From positions 1 to 29,629 of the IMG/VR virus record IMGVR_UViG_3300033153_002351: DNA of 29,629 nucleotides; one strand, written 5' to 3'. The notes below the pieces were generated by a model. It searched no databases. It was not told the origin of the DNA and was given only the letters and a program-made list of their open reading frames with translations. Positions within the stretch are counted from its first letter, which is position 1. Every line of letters begins with the position of its first letter. This DNA is from a virus. Made by a program: the position numbers and the translations under genes. Positions 1 to 6,029 of this stretch are shown here, in pieces.

Positions 1-18
1 CCATAGATATTGCTATGG
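1..18. repeat. Short hairpin at the left edge
   Basis: CCATAG and CTATGG form a 6-bp stem around a 6-base loop. It lies about 100 bases beyond the end of the leftward membrane protein gene. No T-run follows, so I do not call it a terminator; the window edge prevents further reading. Confidence 0.3.
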
Positions 19-114
19 GTGATAAATATCTGGTCTTCTTAGCGTATAGACCAAAGCTATGTCAAGGTTTATTTTAGACCTAACATTATATGCAGGTACT
101 TGACTACATCCTAT

Positions 115-399
115 TTATTTAGGTATGTATGTATTTTTCGATTGCTTGCTTTTTGGTTTCTCCTTATGAGGAGGTATGGTACTTAGTAATAGATATATAA
201 AGTATCCTATCAAGCATACCACTGTAAATACAGCAATGCGTGTTATATATGGATTGGCCCAAGCCGAATGCCACATTCCCCAGTCACCAATGATAAAGCA
301 TATGGCTCCTAGGAATAGAATGACAGATAGTACTACACACCCTAGGTATACACCAAGTGTGAGTACTGTATATATGAATGCTTTGATTGCGTTTATCAT
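115..399 (-). CDS. Small two-helix membrane protein, function unknown
   Basis: The 94-aa product has two or three strongly hydrophobic stretches (about residues 9-37 and 51-72, for example VLTLGVYLGCVVLSVILFL) and a short lysine-rich tail (residues 78-94). This is the layout of a small inner-membrane protein with a basic cytoplasmic end. It is the last gene of a leftward pair: its ATG overlaps the stop region of the upstream 145-aa gene by four bases, which suggests translational coupling. I do not recognise a family. A holin is possible on topology alone, but the lysis genes of this phage lie elsewhere (13.8-17.4 kb), so an early membrane-modifying role is as likely. Confidence 0.7.
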   Translation of the reverse strand: MINAIKAFIYTVLTLGVYLGCVVLSVILFLGAICFIIGDWGMWHSAWANPYITRIAVFTVVCLIGYFIYLLLSTIPPHKEKPKSKQSKNTYIPK

Positions 400-833
400 A
401 GAGCGCGGTTATCTTCTCGTCCGTTAAGGCAAGCCTGTTGTTCATATTCTATTTGCTGTAAGTATTCATCATATAAATACTCCACTTCAATCTCTTCTCT
501 TTCCATGTCATTCATACACGGGATACTTAATTCTTCTGTAAGGATCCGGTTCATCTCTGTGTGATACTCCATAAGAGAGTAATACTCTTTAGCACCTTCC
601 ATGGCATCAAAGATATTTCCGTATTCTACCAAACGGTAGTCCTTTAGCAACCTTTCTATAAGAAGATCTTCATAGTCACTATAGGTATCATAAGTGTTAA
701 TAGAACAATTACCGTTATTACTTATTATAAGAACAGTGTATCCTGTGAACTCTGAGTCAGTGATCTTAACAACCATCAAAGGATATGGATTGTATTTCAA
801 TTTTGTAGGTGATGTAGGATATAGTATTTTCAT
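396..833 (-). CDS. Acidic hypothetical protein
   Basis: The frame is open back to 1028, but I start it at the ATG at 833 (MKILYPTSP), which gives 145 aa. The upstream part would be a proline- and serine-rich stretch that overlaps two hairpins and looks like untranslated leader. The N-terminal half (residues 20-80) reads like a small beta/alpha domain (VVKITDSEFTGYTVLIISNNG). The C-terminal half is rich in Glu and Tyr and probably helical (EREEIEVEYLYDEYLQQIEYEQQ). No catalytic motif is visible. It overlaps the downstream membrane protein gene by four bases, so the two are probably co-translated. Function unknown. Confidence 0.65.
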   Translation of the reverse strand: MKILYPTSPTKLKYNPYPLMVVKITDSEFTGYTVLIISNNGNCSINTYDTYSDYEDLLIERLLKDYRLVEYGNIFDAMEGAKEYYSLMEYHTEMNRILTEELSIPCMNDMEREEIEVEYLYDEYLQQIEYEQQACLNGREDNRAL

Positions 834-1055
834 TGTTATGTGTATTAGGTGATAGTTATAACCATATAATAATCTTATCTGGAGTAGGAGAGTTCGACTG
901 TTTGGTGAGGTTGATGAAAGTGATGGGGGTGGGCTGTACGCCTCACTCCCATGCACGTTTCGTTCCTCTAGTTCGTAGTATTTTCTTACATACGAACACA
1001 ATAAGTATGTAAGATGTGTAGAATACACTACACATCCTAATATTTACTTATTATA
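834..1055 (-). promoter_or_regulatory. Leader with two hairpins upstream of the 145-aa gene
   Basis: This 222-base gap holds two adjacent perfect hairpins: 985-1013 (CTTACATAC/GTATGTAAG, 11-base loop) and 1013-1036 (GATGTGTAG/CTACACATC, 6-base loop). They share base 1013. They sit just past the stop of the 130-aa gene in the direction of transcription. Neither is followed by a clear T-run, so they may be RNA processing or regulatory structures rather than terminators. No Bacteroidota -7 element is seen on the minus strand here. Confidence 0.4.
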
Positions 1056-1448
1056 CTACAGTTCTTCTGCAGTTCCTTCATCCTTTACTGAAGCTTCGCT
1101 TGCAGTATTAGAATTCGAGCTAGGAGAGTTACCCGCTAACAACTGAGCAGCAAACTGCTGAGCAATAGCTTCTCCTAACGGTCCTTCGAACTGTCCGGCC
1201 AATGAAGCAGCCTTCTTGTATTCAGACTTGTCAGCAATCACATTCCCCTTAGAGGTAATGATTAATGAACCTCGTGGTCCGACATAGTCTATTGTAAAGA
1301 ACAATGGCGTACCATTCTCTTCTCTCCAGAACTTACCTTTAGCTTTCTTATAAGCCTTAAGATCTTCATCAGTACCAGACACTTCGTACACGAACGTGTC
1401 ATTTCCATTTGCACTTACATACGTGCTTTTTTCGTTAATTCTTAGCAT
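1056..1448 (-). CDS. Hypothetical protein, paralogue of the 2236-2646 gene
   Basis: The 130-aa product aligns along its length with the 136-aa product of the gene at 2236-2646. Both share the block (V)SA.GNDTFVY.V.G, then LKAYKKAKGK, a run ending in LFFT, GNVI.DKS.YKKAASLA.QF, GPLGEAIA.QFA.QLL, and a low-complexity acidic tail ending in EEL. The conserved part is about 95 residues with alternating beta strands and a C-terminal helix. The acidic tail after a Ser/Asn linker recalls the tails of single-stranded DNA-binding proteins, but nothing else supports that function. The start follows an A/T-rich stretch with no Shine-Dalgarno site. The family is unknown to me. Confidence 0.75.
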   Translation of the reverse strand: MLRINEKSTYVSANGNDTFVYEVSGTDEDLKAYKKAKGKFWREENGTPLFFTIDYVGPRGSLIITSKGNVIADKSEYKKAASLAGQFEGPLGEAIAQQFAAQLLAGNSPSSNSNTASEASVKDEGTAEEL

Positions 1449-1732
1449 AACATTTGTTTTTTAACTTTGTATTTAACTTTTGTTTTGTGTGGCTCATGCG
1501 GATGATCTGGCACGAATGCTCCCAGTGTATGATATTATTGTAATCCTAGTCTTCCTCGTTCCGAGGGTGGATACTAACTGTTTAGCCCGCTAATGCAGGG
1601 AAACGTCTAAGTGTGGTGCTTGGATTCTTATCACGACTATTGGGAGTATCACGAACTACAGGTTCACCTGCAATCCCACGAACTCAAATACAAGAGGGGG
1701 TTGGGAGAAGAGTGGTGCTTACGTTGCTTACG
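1449..1732. other. Gap with a small GC hairpin and a direct repeat
   Basis: No convincing gene is seen in this 284-base gap. It holds a small GC-rich hairpin with 5-bp arms (CCTCG/CGAGG, 3-base loop) near 1555-1567. It also holds a direct repeat of TATCACGA (near 1629 and 1647) and, at its right edge, three copies of CTTACGTT-like sequence that run into the end of the basic protein gene. It probably serves as the 5' leader of the 130-aa gene. Confidence 0.35.
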
Positions 1733-2035
1733 TTACTTACGTTTGGAATTAGAACCTTTGCCGTTACGTGCGCGGTTACTAGAGCGTTTCTCGTTAACCA
1801 GCTTACCGGACTTTGTGTGCGACTTATCTGTATCCTTACTAGTAGGTGACTTGTCATTCGCCGCGTTGAGTTCTGCTCTGTACTTCTTACGTTCCGCCGT
1901 AGAGTGATACTTCTTGTTGTATGCATTCTTCTTAGCACGAGCTTCTGGGTTGGATGCGAAGTATCTGGCTGACTTGGATGTCCCAGTGGATTTGCCTGCG
2001 TTCTTGTTTCTACGTTGAGGTACTTTCTTTGCCAT
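1733..2035 (-). CDS. Small, highly basic protein, probably nucleic-acid binding
   Basis: The 100-aa product is very rich in Lys, Arg, Asn and Ser and has almost no hydrophobic core. The middle (residues 24-60) has the look of a recurrent phage type: ARYFASNPEARAKKNAY, then ERKKYRAELNAAN, then a DTDKSHTKSG segment and NRARNGKG near the end. From memory, proteins of this pattern occur in many unrelated phages as small uncharacterised basic proteins; I cannot confirm this here. DNA or RNA condensation, or a virion-internal role, would fit the charge. It stands alone between two hairpin-containing gaps. The stop codon lies inside a short tandem repeat (CGTAAG-like, three copies). Confidence 0.75.
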   Translation of the reverse strand: MAKKVPQRRNKNAGKSTGTSKSARYFASNPEARAKKNAYNKKYHSTAERKKYRAELNAANDKSPTSKDTDKSHTKSGKLVNEKRSSNRARNGKGSNSKRK

Positions 2036-2118
2036 GTATCTAATATACGAATTTAGAGCGAGTAATGAGAGGCGGATGATAGTAAAAATTATGTAAAGAA
2101 TATTTGTACGTCAGTACC

Positions 2119-2142
2119 GCTAATGACACATAAGTCATTAGC
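2119..2142. repeat. Perfect 9-bp hairpin upstream of the basic protein gene
   Basis: GCTAATGAC and GTCATTAGC pair around the 6-base loop ACATAA. It lies 84 bases upstream of the leftward ATG at 2035. It resembles the other left-arm hairpins in perfection but has a different loop. Role unknown. Confidence 0.5.
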
Positions 2143-2179
2143 TAACATGACGTGAGCATAGCGAACACCAGTGTGTGAG

Positions 2180-2218
2180 GGAAAAAAGAAAAGGACAATA
2201 CCCCAAAGGGTATTGTCC
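2180..2218 (-). terminator. Intrinsic terminator of the 136-aa gene
   Basis: Arms GGACAATACCC and GGGTATTGTCC form an 11-bp perfect stem with a 4-base loop (TTTG on the transcribed strand). On the minus strand it is followed by a T-rich run (TTTTCTTTTTT). It lies 17 bases past the stop at 2236, so it is a good factor-independent terminator for the leftward unit. Confidence 0.85.
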
Positions 2219-2235
2219 GTTCTTGTGTGGTGCTA

Positions 2236-2646
2236 CTACAACTCTTCAGCTTCTTCAGCTGGAGCAGTTTTAGTAGGCACGGAGTTCGACTGAGCAGGTG
2301 CTTGGGCCTTCCCAAGTAACTGTTCTGCGAACTGGCGCGCAATGGCCTCTCCGAGAGGGCCGTCGAACTGGGAAGCTAGCGAAGCAGCTTTCTTGTACGC
2401 GGACTTGTCGGGGATGACATTGCCTTTCTTCGTGATAATCAGGTTTCCTGATTCTCCGAAGAAATCTACTGTGAAGAATAGGGCAACGCCATCTTCTTCG
2501 CGGTAGTACTTCCCTTTGGCTTTTTTGTAAGCCTTAAGGGAAGCGGCGTCTCCCTCTACGGTATAGACAAAGGTATCATTACCTTTGGCTGAAACGTAGC
2601 AAGGGAGAGTCGGGTGAATCGTGGCAATAAGATTGATAATTTTCAT
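2236..2646 (-). CDS. Hypothetical protein, paralogue of the 1056-1448 gene
   Basis: I start this gene at the ATG at 2646 (MKIINLIATIHP), giving 136 aa. An in-frame ATG at 2697 would add 17 residues but would run through a hairpin (2676-2698) that belongs to a leader shared with other genes. The body matches the 130-aa gene at 1056-1448 (GNDTFVYTVEGD, LKAYKKAKGKYYREE, KKAASLASQFDGPLGEAIARQFAEQLL), with an acidic tail ending EEAEEL. The two copies show more difference in codons than in protein, so this is an old duplication kept by selection. The leader carries a three-hairpin cassette and a strong terminator follows. Function unknown. Confidence 0.78.
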   Translation of the reverse strand: MKIINLIATIHPTLPCYVSAKGNDTFVYTVEGDAASLKAYKKAKGKYYREEDGVALFFTVDFFGESGNLIITKKGNVIPDKSAYKKAASLASQFDGPLGEAIARQFAEQLLGKAQAPAQSNSVPTKTAPAEEAEEL

Positions 2647-2675
2647 AATTATTAATTGTTTGTGAGATTGGTGAA

Positions 2676-2779
2676 TGTGGAGATTCTTTATCTCCACAGG
2701 AACATGCAGGGGTTGGTGTTTAGGTTAAAACCAAAAGTTTTAACCTGTGCCAAGGTGAGAGCACCCCTGCGGTGCTCTC
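2676..2779 (-). promoter_or_regulatory. Three-hairpin cassette 1 (upstream of the 136-aa gene)
   Basis: Read leftward: hairpin C at 2757-2779 (9-bp stem, loop GCAGG); a linker containing GGCAC; hairpin A at 2722-2746 (10-bp perfect stem, loop TTTTG); the linker ACCAACCCCTGCATGTTC; hairpin B at 2676-2698 (9-bp perfect stem, loop AAAGA); then TTCACCAA and the ATG at 2646. Cassette 2 (3051-3154) has the same order, loops and linkers with unrelated stems. Such compensatory change shows that the folded form, in RNA or in single-stranded DNA, is what is selected. Confidence 0.75.
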
Positions 2780-2796
2780 GTGTGGTTTGGCGTAGG

Positions 2797-3009
2797 CTAG
2801 CTGTCTTTCTGAGCCTTGAGCTTCAGCTCGAGGTCACGAAAGGCAGCGGCAAGTGGGTAGCGCCGTTTAGCGATGGCTCTTTCCTTGGCCTCTAGGACAA
2901 GGACAAGGCCTATCGCGGCGTCGTTGTCACATACGTAGGAAATACAGCTCAGCTGTACATTTTCTTCGTCTGTGAGGTCTGTGCAATGGTCAATGTTGTC
3001 TTTTGACAT
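2797..3009 (-). CDS. Small hypothetical protein with a UVR-like C-terminal helix
   Basis: The 70-aa product has an acidic N-terminus (residues 1-25, with Cys at 9, 22 and 27) and a helical C-terminal half (AKERAIAKRRYPLAAAFRDLELKLKAQ). The segment LAAAFRDLELKL resembles the UVR-type helix pair found in small phage proteins, but this is only a pattern likeness. It lies between two three-hairpin cassettes, so it has its own regulated leader (3051-3154) and is followed by that of the next gene. No enzymatic motif is present. Confidence 0.65.
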   Translation of the reverse strand: MSKDNIDHCTDLTDEENVQLSCISYVCDNDAAIGLVLVLEAKERAIAKRRYPLAAAFRDLELKLKAQKDS

Positions 3010-3050
3010 AAGTTGAGTATTGTGCAGCGGCGAGGCTGCGGGTTGGTGAA

Positions 3051-3154
3051 ACGAGGAGATTCTTTATCTCATCGTGAACATGAAGGGGTTGGTTTGGGTG
3101 ATGTCCAAAAGACATCACCCGTGTGCCGGATGAGGACTCGCAAAGAGTCCTCAT
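3051..3154 (-). promoter_or_regulatory. Three-hairpin cassette 2 (upstream of the 70-aa gene)
   Basis: Read leftward: hairpin C at 3130-3154 (10-bp perfect stem, loop TTTGC); a linker with GGCAC; hairpin A at 3096-3120 (10-bp perfect stem, loop TTTTG); the linker CCAACCCCTTCATGTTC; hairpin B at 3051-3075 (nine pairs with one mismatch, loop AAAGA); then TTCACCAA. The ATG follows at 3009. The A and B loops and both linkers match cassette 1, while the stems do not. No T-run follows any of the three hairpins, which argues against ordinary terminators. Confidence 0.75.
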
Positions 3155-3168
3155 GGGCGGAATAGGGG

Positions 3169-3513
3169 CTAGTCATCGCCAGCAGGCCACTCGATATTAG
3201 GATCGATGGCTGCTGGTGGGACGCGTGAGACGTCAACTGGACTACTCCAGATGATGTCGGACAGGGACTTCTCTTTGATACTACAGGTAGTAGCAATGAG
3301 AAACTCGGTGTCGGCCACGGAGCCGAAAGGACATGCCAGGGTAACGGTGTGTCCTTTGGCATGGAAAACCAGGGCACGTTCTGCTTCTTCACGGGTGAAG
3401 TAGTAGAACTTGTGCTGGTTCGTGATAAAGCCAGGGACGCCATTCGTTAAGGCATGAACGAATTGCTGGGTGTCAAGGCGAACCTTGAGCTGGAAGATGT
3501 TTATATCTTTCAT
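3169..3513 (-). CDS. Hypothetical protein
   Basis: The 114-aa product is of mixed alpha/beta character. It opens with a strand-like segment (INIFQLKVRL), has a central helix (TREEAERALVFHAKG), a strand (HTVTLACPF) and a disordered proline-rich acidic tail (residues 88-114). No family is recognised. A type B hairpin (3560-3576) lies about 45 bases upstream of its ATG, as for its neighbours, and the three-hairpin cassette 2 follows its stop. It appears to belong to the same leftward early-type transcript as the 97-aa and 53-aa genes. Confidence 0.7.
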   Translation of the reverse strand: MKDINIFQLKVRLDTQQFVHALTNGVPGFITNQHKFYYFTREEAERALVFHAKGHTVTLACPFGSVADTEFLIATTCSIKEKSLSDIIWSSPVDVSRVPPAAIDPNIEWPAGDD

Positions 3514-3554
3514 GTGATAAGGTGTTGTGCGACAGCGAGGTCGCGGTGAAGTGA

Positions 3555-3716
3555 TCAGTTAAGGCTCTTTGCCTTATACTGTGAACGGTCTGGCTGGAGG
3601 TAATGGTTCTTGCTATAGATAAGTTCTATAGCATGCCATACCGAGTGTGCAGCGCGAATGATAACCTTCAGGGTATCAGTCGTGGGATCGAGGAATGTGA
3701 TACGATAGTATTTCAT
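3555..3716 (-). CDS. Small hypothetical protein (53 aa)
   Basis: The frame from the ATG at 3716 to TGA at 3555-3557 encodes 53 aa starting MKYYRITFLDPTTDTLKVII. The start (a strand, a turn with Asp-Pro, a second strand, then a helix) is typical of small phage proteins, and codon choice looks coding. It fills the gap between the 97-aa and 114-aa genes exactly. It is odd that two perfect hairpins lie inside the frame (3611-3633, 9-bp stem; and 3560-3576 at the very end), so an RNA-only role for this stretch remains possible. Confidence 0.55.
   Translation of the reverse strand: MKYYRITFLDPTTDTLKVIIRAAHSVWHAIELIYSKNHYLQPDRSQYKAKSLN
3560..3576 (-). promoter_or_regulatory. Type B hairpin (loop AAAGA) at a gene junction
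   Basis: TAAGGC and GCCTTA pair around AAAGA on the minus strand. It overlaps the last codons of the 53-aa gene and precedes the ATG of the 114-aa gene by 46 bases. The loop is identical to those of the hairpins at 2676, 3051 and 3739, and GTTCAC stands just upstream as in cassette 2. Confidence 0.6.
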
Positions 3717-3738
3717 GACGAGATGTGTTAGTGAATGA

Positions 3739-3761
3739 GCAACTAGGTCTTTCCTAGTTGC
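3739..3761 (-). promoter_or_regulatory. Type B hairpin (loop AAAGA) containing a stop codon
   Basis: GCAACTAGG and CCTAGTTGC form a 9-bp perfect stem around AAAGA on the minus strand. The TAG stop of the 97-aa gene (3754-3756) lies in the 5' arm, and the ATG of the 53-aa gene follows 22 bases after the hairpin. TTCACTAA follows, a variant of the TTCACCAA seen after the other type B hairpins. Confidence 0.65.
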
Positions 3762-4047
3762 GGGTGAGTCTTGGCCATAGGTCAGCGACGTTCATTTCTG
3801 TAACGTTGCTGTACCTTTGGACAAAGTGCTGGAATGCGCGGGGATGCGCAACAGGGTCTGGACGTTCAATGAACAGCTTGTGTTCGTTGATGGCCAGTCG
3901 CTTCTCTTGAAGCGAGCGAAAGCGCCCAAAGGAAGTAGCGCGGGCACGGAAGGCGGCAAGGGCTGCCTCGTCTCCATGAACAATGTAGACGAGCATGCAT
4001 CTGCCGTCCTGTGTGAGGTAACCGTGTGTGTAGGATAGTGTAATCAT
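3754..4047 (-). CDS. Hypothetical protein, first gene of the leftward unit
   Basis: The 97-aa product starts MITLSYTHGYLTQDGRCMLVYIVHGD. The motif of a strand, a turn and LVYIVHGDEAALAAFR resembles the start of the 130- and 136-aa paralogues (FVYEVSGTDEDLKAYK), so the three may share a fold; this is a weak likeness. The C-terminal half is rich in Arg, His and aromatic residues. It is the most upstream gene of the leftward unit, and its leader holds a type A hairpin (4091-4107) and the ACCAACCCCTTC linker but no type B hairpin. Confidence 0.68.
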   Translation of the reverse strand: MITLSYTHGYLTQDGRCMLVYIVHGDEAALAAFRARATSFGRFRSLQEKRLAINEHKLFIERPDPVAHPRAFQHFVQRYSNVTEMNVADLWPRLTRN

Positions 4048-4064
4048 AATTTCTAATTTTGATT

Positions 4065-4107
4065 ACTAGAAGGGGTTGGTAATTGGCGTACACGACCAAA
4101 AGTCGTG
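4065..4107 (-). promoter_or_regulatory. Type A hairpin and conserved linker upstream of the 97-aa gene
   Basis: CACGAC and GTCGTG pair around TTTTG (minus strand) at 4091-4107, followed leftward by ACCAACCCCTTC. Loop and linker match cassettes 1 and 2. The type B hairpin is missing here, and the ATG at 4047 follows after an A/T-rich stretch. Confidence 0.6.
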
Positions 4108-4352
4108 GACATTAGATATGGCAGGCGAGCGAGCGCAGCGAGGGAGCCTAGTGTGGGCAAGCCTCGACGCAGGAGAGGTGCGGCAGGTGGGTAGGCAGGG
4201 AAGGTGACCAGAGGGAACCTTTCCAAGGAAAAGCATGCTTTTCCCTACACTCTGCGAGCGAAAGAATTGAGCGAGCTAGCCAAGTGGGGGGTCCCCAAGA
4301 ATTTAAAATTCCATGGGGCTTTCGATAGAAAGACCCCTCACTCTCCATTCCA
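4108..4352. other. GC-rich, palindrome-rich non-coding stretch
   Basis: No convincing gene is seen. The stretch is richer in G and C than its surroundings. It holds an 18-bp perfect palindrome (4227-4244, GGAAAAGCATGCTTTTCC), a nested inverted repeat around GAATTTAAAATTC with flanking CCCCA/TGGGG (about 4292-4317), a hairpin with arms CTTTC/GAAAG (about 4319-4332), and repeats of GCGAGCG and GAGCGAG near 4131 and 4254. It precedes the leftward genes and could be a long structured leader, a replication origin or a packaging-related site. Nothing decides between these. Confidence 0.4.
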
Positions 4353-4685
4353 CGTATAATATTCTATGTCCGTTTTGTATAGTGTATAAGTGCAATAGCT
4401 AAAAAATATATATTATTTTTTTTTTGATATACACCAGAGCTAGGATCTGGCCGTAGGTTCTAAAAGGTAGTGCACCATGCGTACCCTTTGTATTGGTATA
4501 GGTATAGTTTGTCTTATGTTCTATAGGATATGGGAGATTACGGAGTAGGGAGCAGTTGTCTAGAATCTCTTTTGTAAAAAGTATTATATTTACGTATTAT
4601 CTTGTTTTACATTACGTTTATATTGGTGCTTATGCTGATAACAGTTTTATAATGTTTAGTATAAGAACTTTTAAAAAATAAAGAT
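4353..4685. other. A/T-rich divide between leftward and rightward genes
   Basis: This stretch lies between the leftward and rightward genes and includes a run of ten T near 4410-4420. Promoters for the rightward unit are expected here. Near-matches to the Bacteroidota -7 element exist (TATATTTA near 4587 and TATCTTG near 4600), but none has a well-placed -33 element, so I do not mark one. No ORF of note is present. Confidence 0.35.
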
Positions 4686-4790
4686 ATGAGTACGCAAAAA
4701 GATAGAAATGCAATGAATGTTTTAATAGGTATAGTAATAGGGTATTTTTTAGGTACTTTAGTTTTTTATTGTTTTTATACTTTGTTGTAA
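4686..4790 (+). CDS. Small single-pass membrane protein (34 aa)
   Basis: ATG at 4686 to TAA at 4788-4790 encodes 34 aa. A short charged start (STQKDRNAMN) is followed by about 22 hydrophobic residues (VLIGIVIGYFLGTLVFYCFY) that would span a membrane once. It opens the rightward block and is followed by another small gene at 4823. Upstream is an A-rich stretch of the kind that serves as ribosome binding region in Bacteroidota. Function unknown. Confidence 0.5.
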   Translation: MSTQKDRNAMNVLIGIVIGYFLGTLVFYCFYTLL

Positions 4791-4822
4791 CACGTTTTTA
4801 AATGTGATTATAATGTTAATGT

Positions 4823-5035
4823 ATGGGTGCTTATACAAACAAAAGTAATATGGGTAGTGTTCAAATGAAGTATACTAAGATTATGAGCAGGTATGATATT
4901 GGCCAGCATATACAATATAGGGGGGAGTGGTTTAGGATCCAGTCATTCCCGGATGCACATACGATCCTGGCAATTAACTTGGCTCCTACTTCGGAGCTAC
5001 CCCAACAAGTAAGAATCTTAATAACAGAATTATGA
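4823..5035 (+). CDS. Small hypothetical protein
   Basis: The 70-aa product has a likely core from residue 20 on: RYDIGQHIQYRGEWFRIQSF, then a segment with HTILAINLAP, ending QQVRILITEL. This looks like a small beta barrel of the type used in phage adaptor or accessory proteins. ATG codons at 4850 and 4865 are alternative starts; the first 14 residues are low in structure. Its TGA overlaps the ATG of the next gene (ATGA), so the pair is probably translationally coupled. Function unknown. Confidence 0.65.
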   Translation: MGAYTNKSNMGSVQMKYTKIMSRYDIGQHIQYRGEWFRIQSFPDAHTILAINLAPTSELPQQVRILITEL

Positions 5036-5256
5036 AATTAGATATAGATGAACAAGGCATGATAAGTGTCAAGGAAGTCTACAATACAATCAGGTTTATA
5101 TCTGATGATGGAGTGGAATTGTTTTTATGTATGCGAGATGGTGGATATGAATTTAAATATGGGGGTAGATGGTATCGTGTGAATAACGGTAAAGTTCTTC
5201 CTATGCCAAAACAAGATCTAATTAAAAATATAGACCATGGGTTTCTTTCCGAATAA
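5032..5256 (+). CDS. Small hypothetical protein
   Basis: The 74-aa product begins MKLDIDEQGMISVKEVYNTI and continues with alternating short strands (IRFISDDGVELFLCMRDGG, FKYGGRWYRVNNGKV). It is coupled to the preceding gene by an ATGA overlap and overlaps the next gene by 20 bases. No motif allows a function. Confidence 0.65.
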   Translation: MKLDIDEQGMISVKEVYNTIRFISDDGVELFLCMRDGGYEFKYGGRWYRVNNGKVLPMPKQDLIKNIDHGFLSE

Positions 5257-5506
5257 ACAGTTTAATACAGGACACCCTCCAGAAGATTGGGAAAAACAAA
5301 TGCGGGTGACTCTTAATAAAAACCTGGATAATAAATTGTTTACTGTAAAAACACGAACTGGTAGTAACATTATGCAGAAAAGTCCGTATATTGAATACCT
5401 CATATCTCAAGAGAAAATCAAACGACTTAAGAATGCAATACCCGTGGAAGAAGAAGACAACGATGGTTTACCAATGTCCAAAATGTCAGGTGAAGATGAA
5501 AAATGA
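5237..5506 (+). CDS. Small hypothetical protein
   Basis: The 89-aa product has a charged, probably helical middle (PPEDWEKQMRVTLNKNLDNK, then YLISQEKIKRLKNAIP) and an acidic end (VEEEDNDGLPMSKMSGEDEK). It overlaps both neighbours: 20 bases with the gene before it and 44 bases with the zinc-finger gene after it. No family is recognised. Confidence 0.6.
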   Translation: MGFFPNKQFNTGHPPEDWEKQMRVTLNKNLDNKLFTVKTRTGSNIMQKSPYIEYLISQEKIKRLKNAIPVEEEDNDGLPMSKMSGEDEK

Positions 5507-5591
5507 TCCGGAGAGTATTGCACTCCATAAAAAACTAAAACACTCAGAGATGTGCGTGACAGCAAAAATTTTAATACAAAAACCAACATAG
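5463..5591 (+). CDS. Tiny C2H2 zinc-finger protein (42 aa)
   Basis: From the ATG at 5463 the product is 42 aa and begins MVYQCPKCQVKMKNDPESIA. Cys5 and Cys8 form a CxxC pair and are followed after 13 residues by His-x4-His (HKKLKH), a compact C2H2 zinc-finger pattern. The purine-rich GAAGAAG lies just upstream. The frame is open further upstream (ATGs at 5391 and 5433), but that part overlaps the previous gene and looks non-coding. Single-finger phage proteins often bind nucleic acid or a host protein; the target here is unknown. Confidence 0.6.
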   Translation: MVYQCPKCQVKMKNDPESIALHKKLKHSEMCVTAKILIQKPT

Positions 5592-5594
5592 ATT

Positions 5595-6011
5595 ATGAGT
5601 AACAAATCACTACACAACACCACCGCCAACGGTGCCACGAAAAATGTCAAGGACATTAAGTTCTGGGGAGATGGCGACATGTTCAAATTACTTTGCAAAG
5701 CTTCTTCAGAGAAAGAAGGCTGGATGAAGTCAACCAAAGCTATGGAGATCCCGCAAGTGGGATGCGTAGTTCAGGTGACTACTCAACAATTAAATGACAC
5801 AGGCGTTCATAGAACATACTCAGATAATAAGAGTGAAGTTCAACAGTCGGTTATTGCTGAAGCTTTGACTTTTGTTCCTGGAGTTAAGATTGCCGAGATC
5901 TTTGAAAGTGGAGAGGGCACATTAGACACGGATCTGGATGCGATTCCAGTTACATCCCGCAAGCTTGTACCTTTAGACTGGGACGAGAAAGAAATCCTGC
6001 GTAATCAGTAA
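5595..6011 (+). CDS. Hypothetical phage protein
   Basis: The 138-aa product has a central, probably conserved beta-rich part (FWGDGDMFKLLCKASSEKEGW, then AMEIPQVGCVVQVTTQQ and AEALTFVPGVKI) and an acidic linker before the end (residues 105-125). The pattern of VVQVTTQQ followed by an AEALTFVPGVKI strand is familiar to me from hypothetical proteins of Bacteroidota phages, but I know no function. A strong terminator follows its stop by 18 bases, so it ends the transcript that starts near 4.6 kb. Confidence 0.72.
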   Translation: MSNKSLHNTTANGATKNVKDIKFWGDGDMFKLLCKASSEKEGWMKSTKAMEIPQVGCVVQVTTQQLNDTGVHRTYSDNKSEVQQSVIAEALTFVPGVKIAEIFESGEGTLDTDLDAIPVTSRKLVPLDWDEKEILRNQ

Positions 6012-6029
6012 TATCAAAAATTTTTAGAA

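Noticed and set aside
834-1028. A longer start for the 145-aa gene
   Set aside because: The extra 65 residues are proline- and serine-rich, overlap two hairpins and have no domain character; the ATG at 833 is preferred.
2700-4107. The type A, B and C hairpins as ordinary intrinsic terminators
   Set aside because: They lack T-runs on the transcribed strand, stand in series, and have conserved loops and linkers. Only the hairpin at 2193-2218 has a proper T-run.
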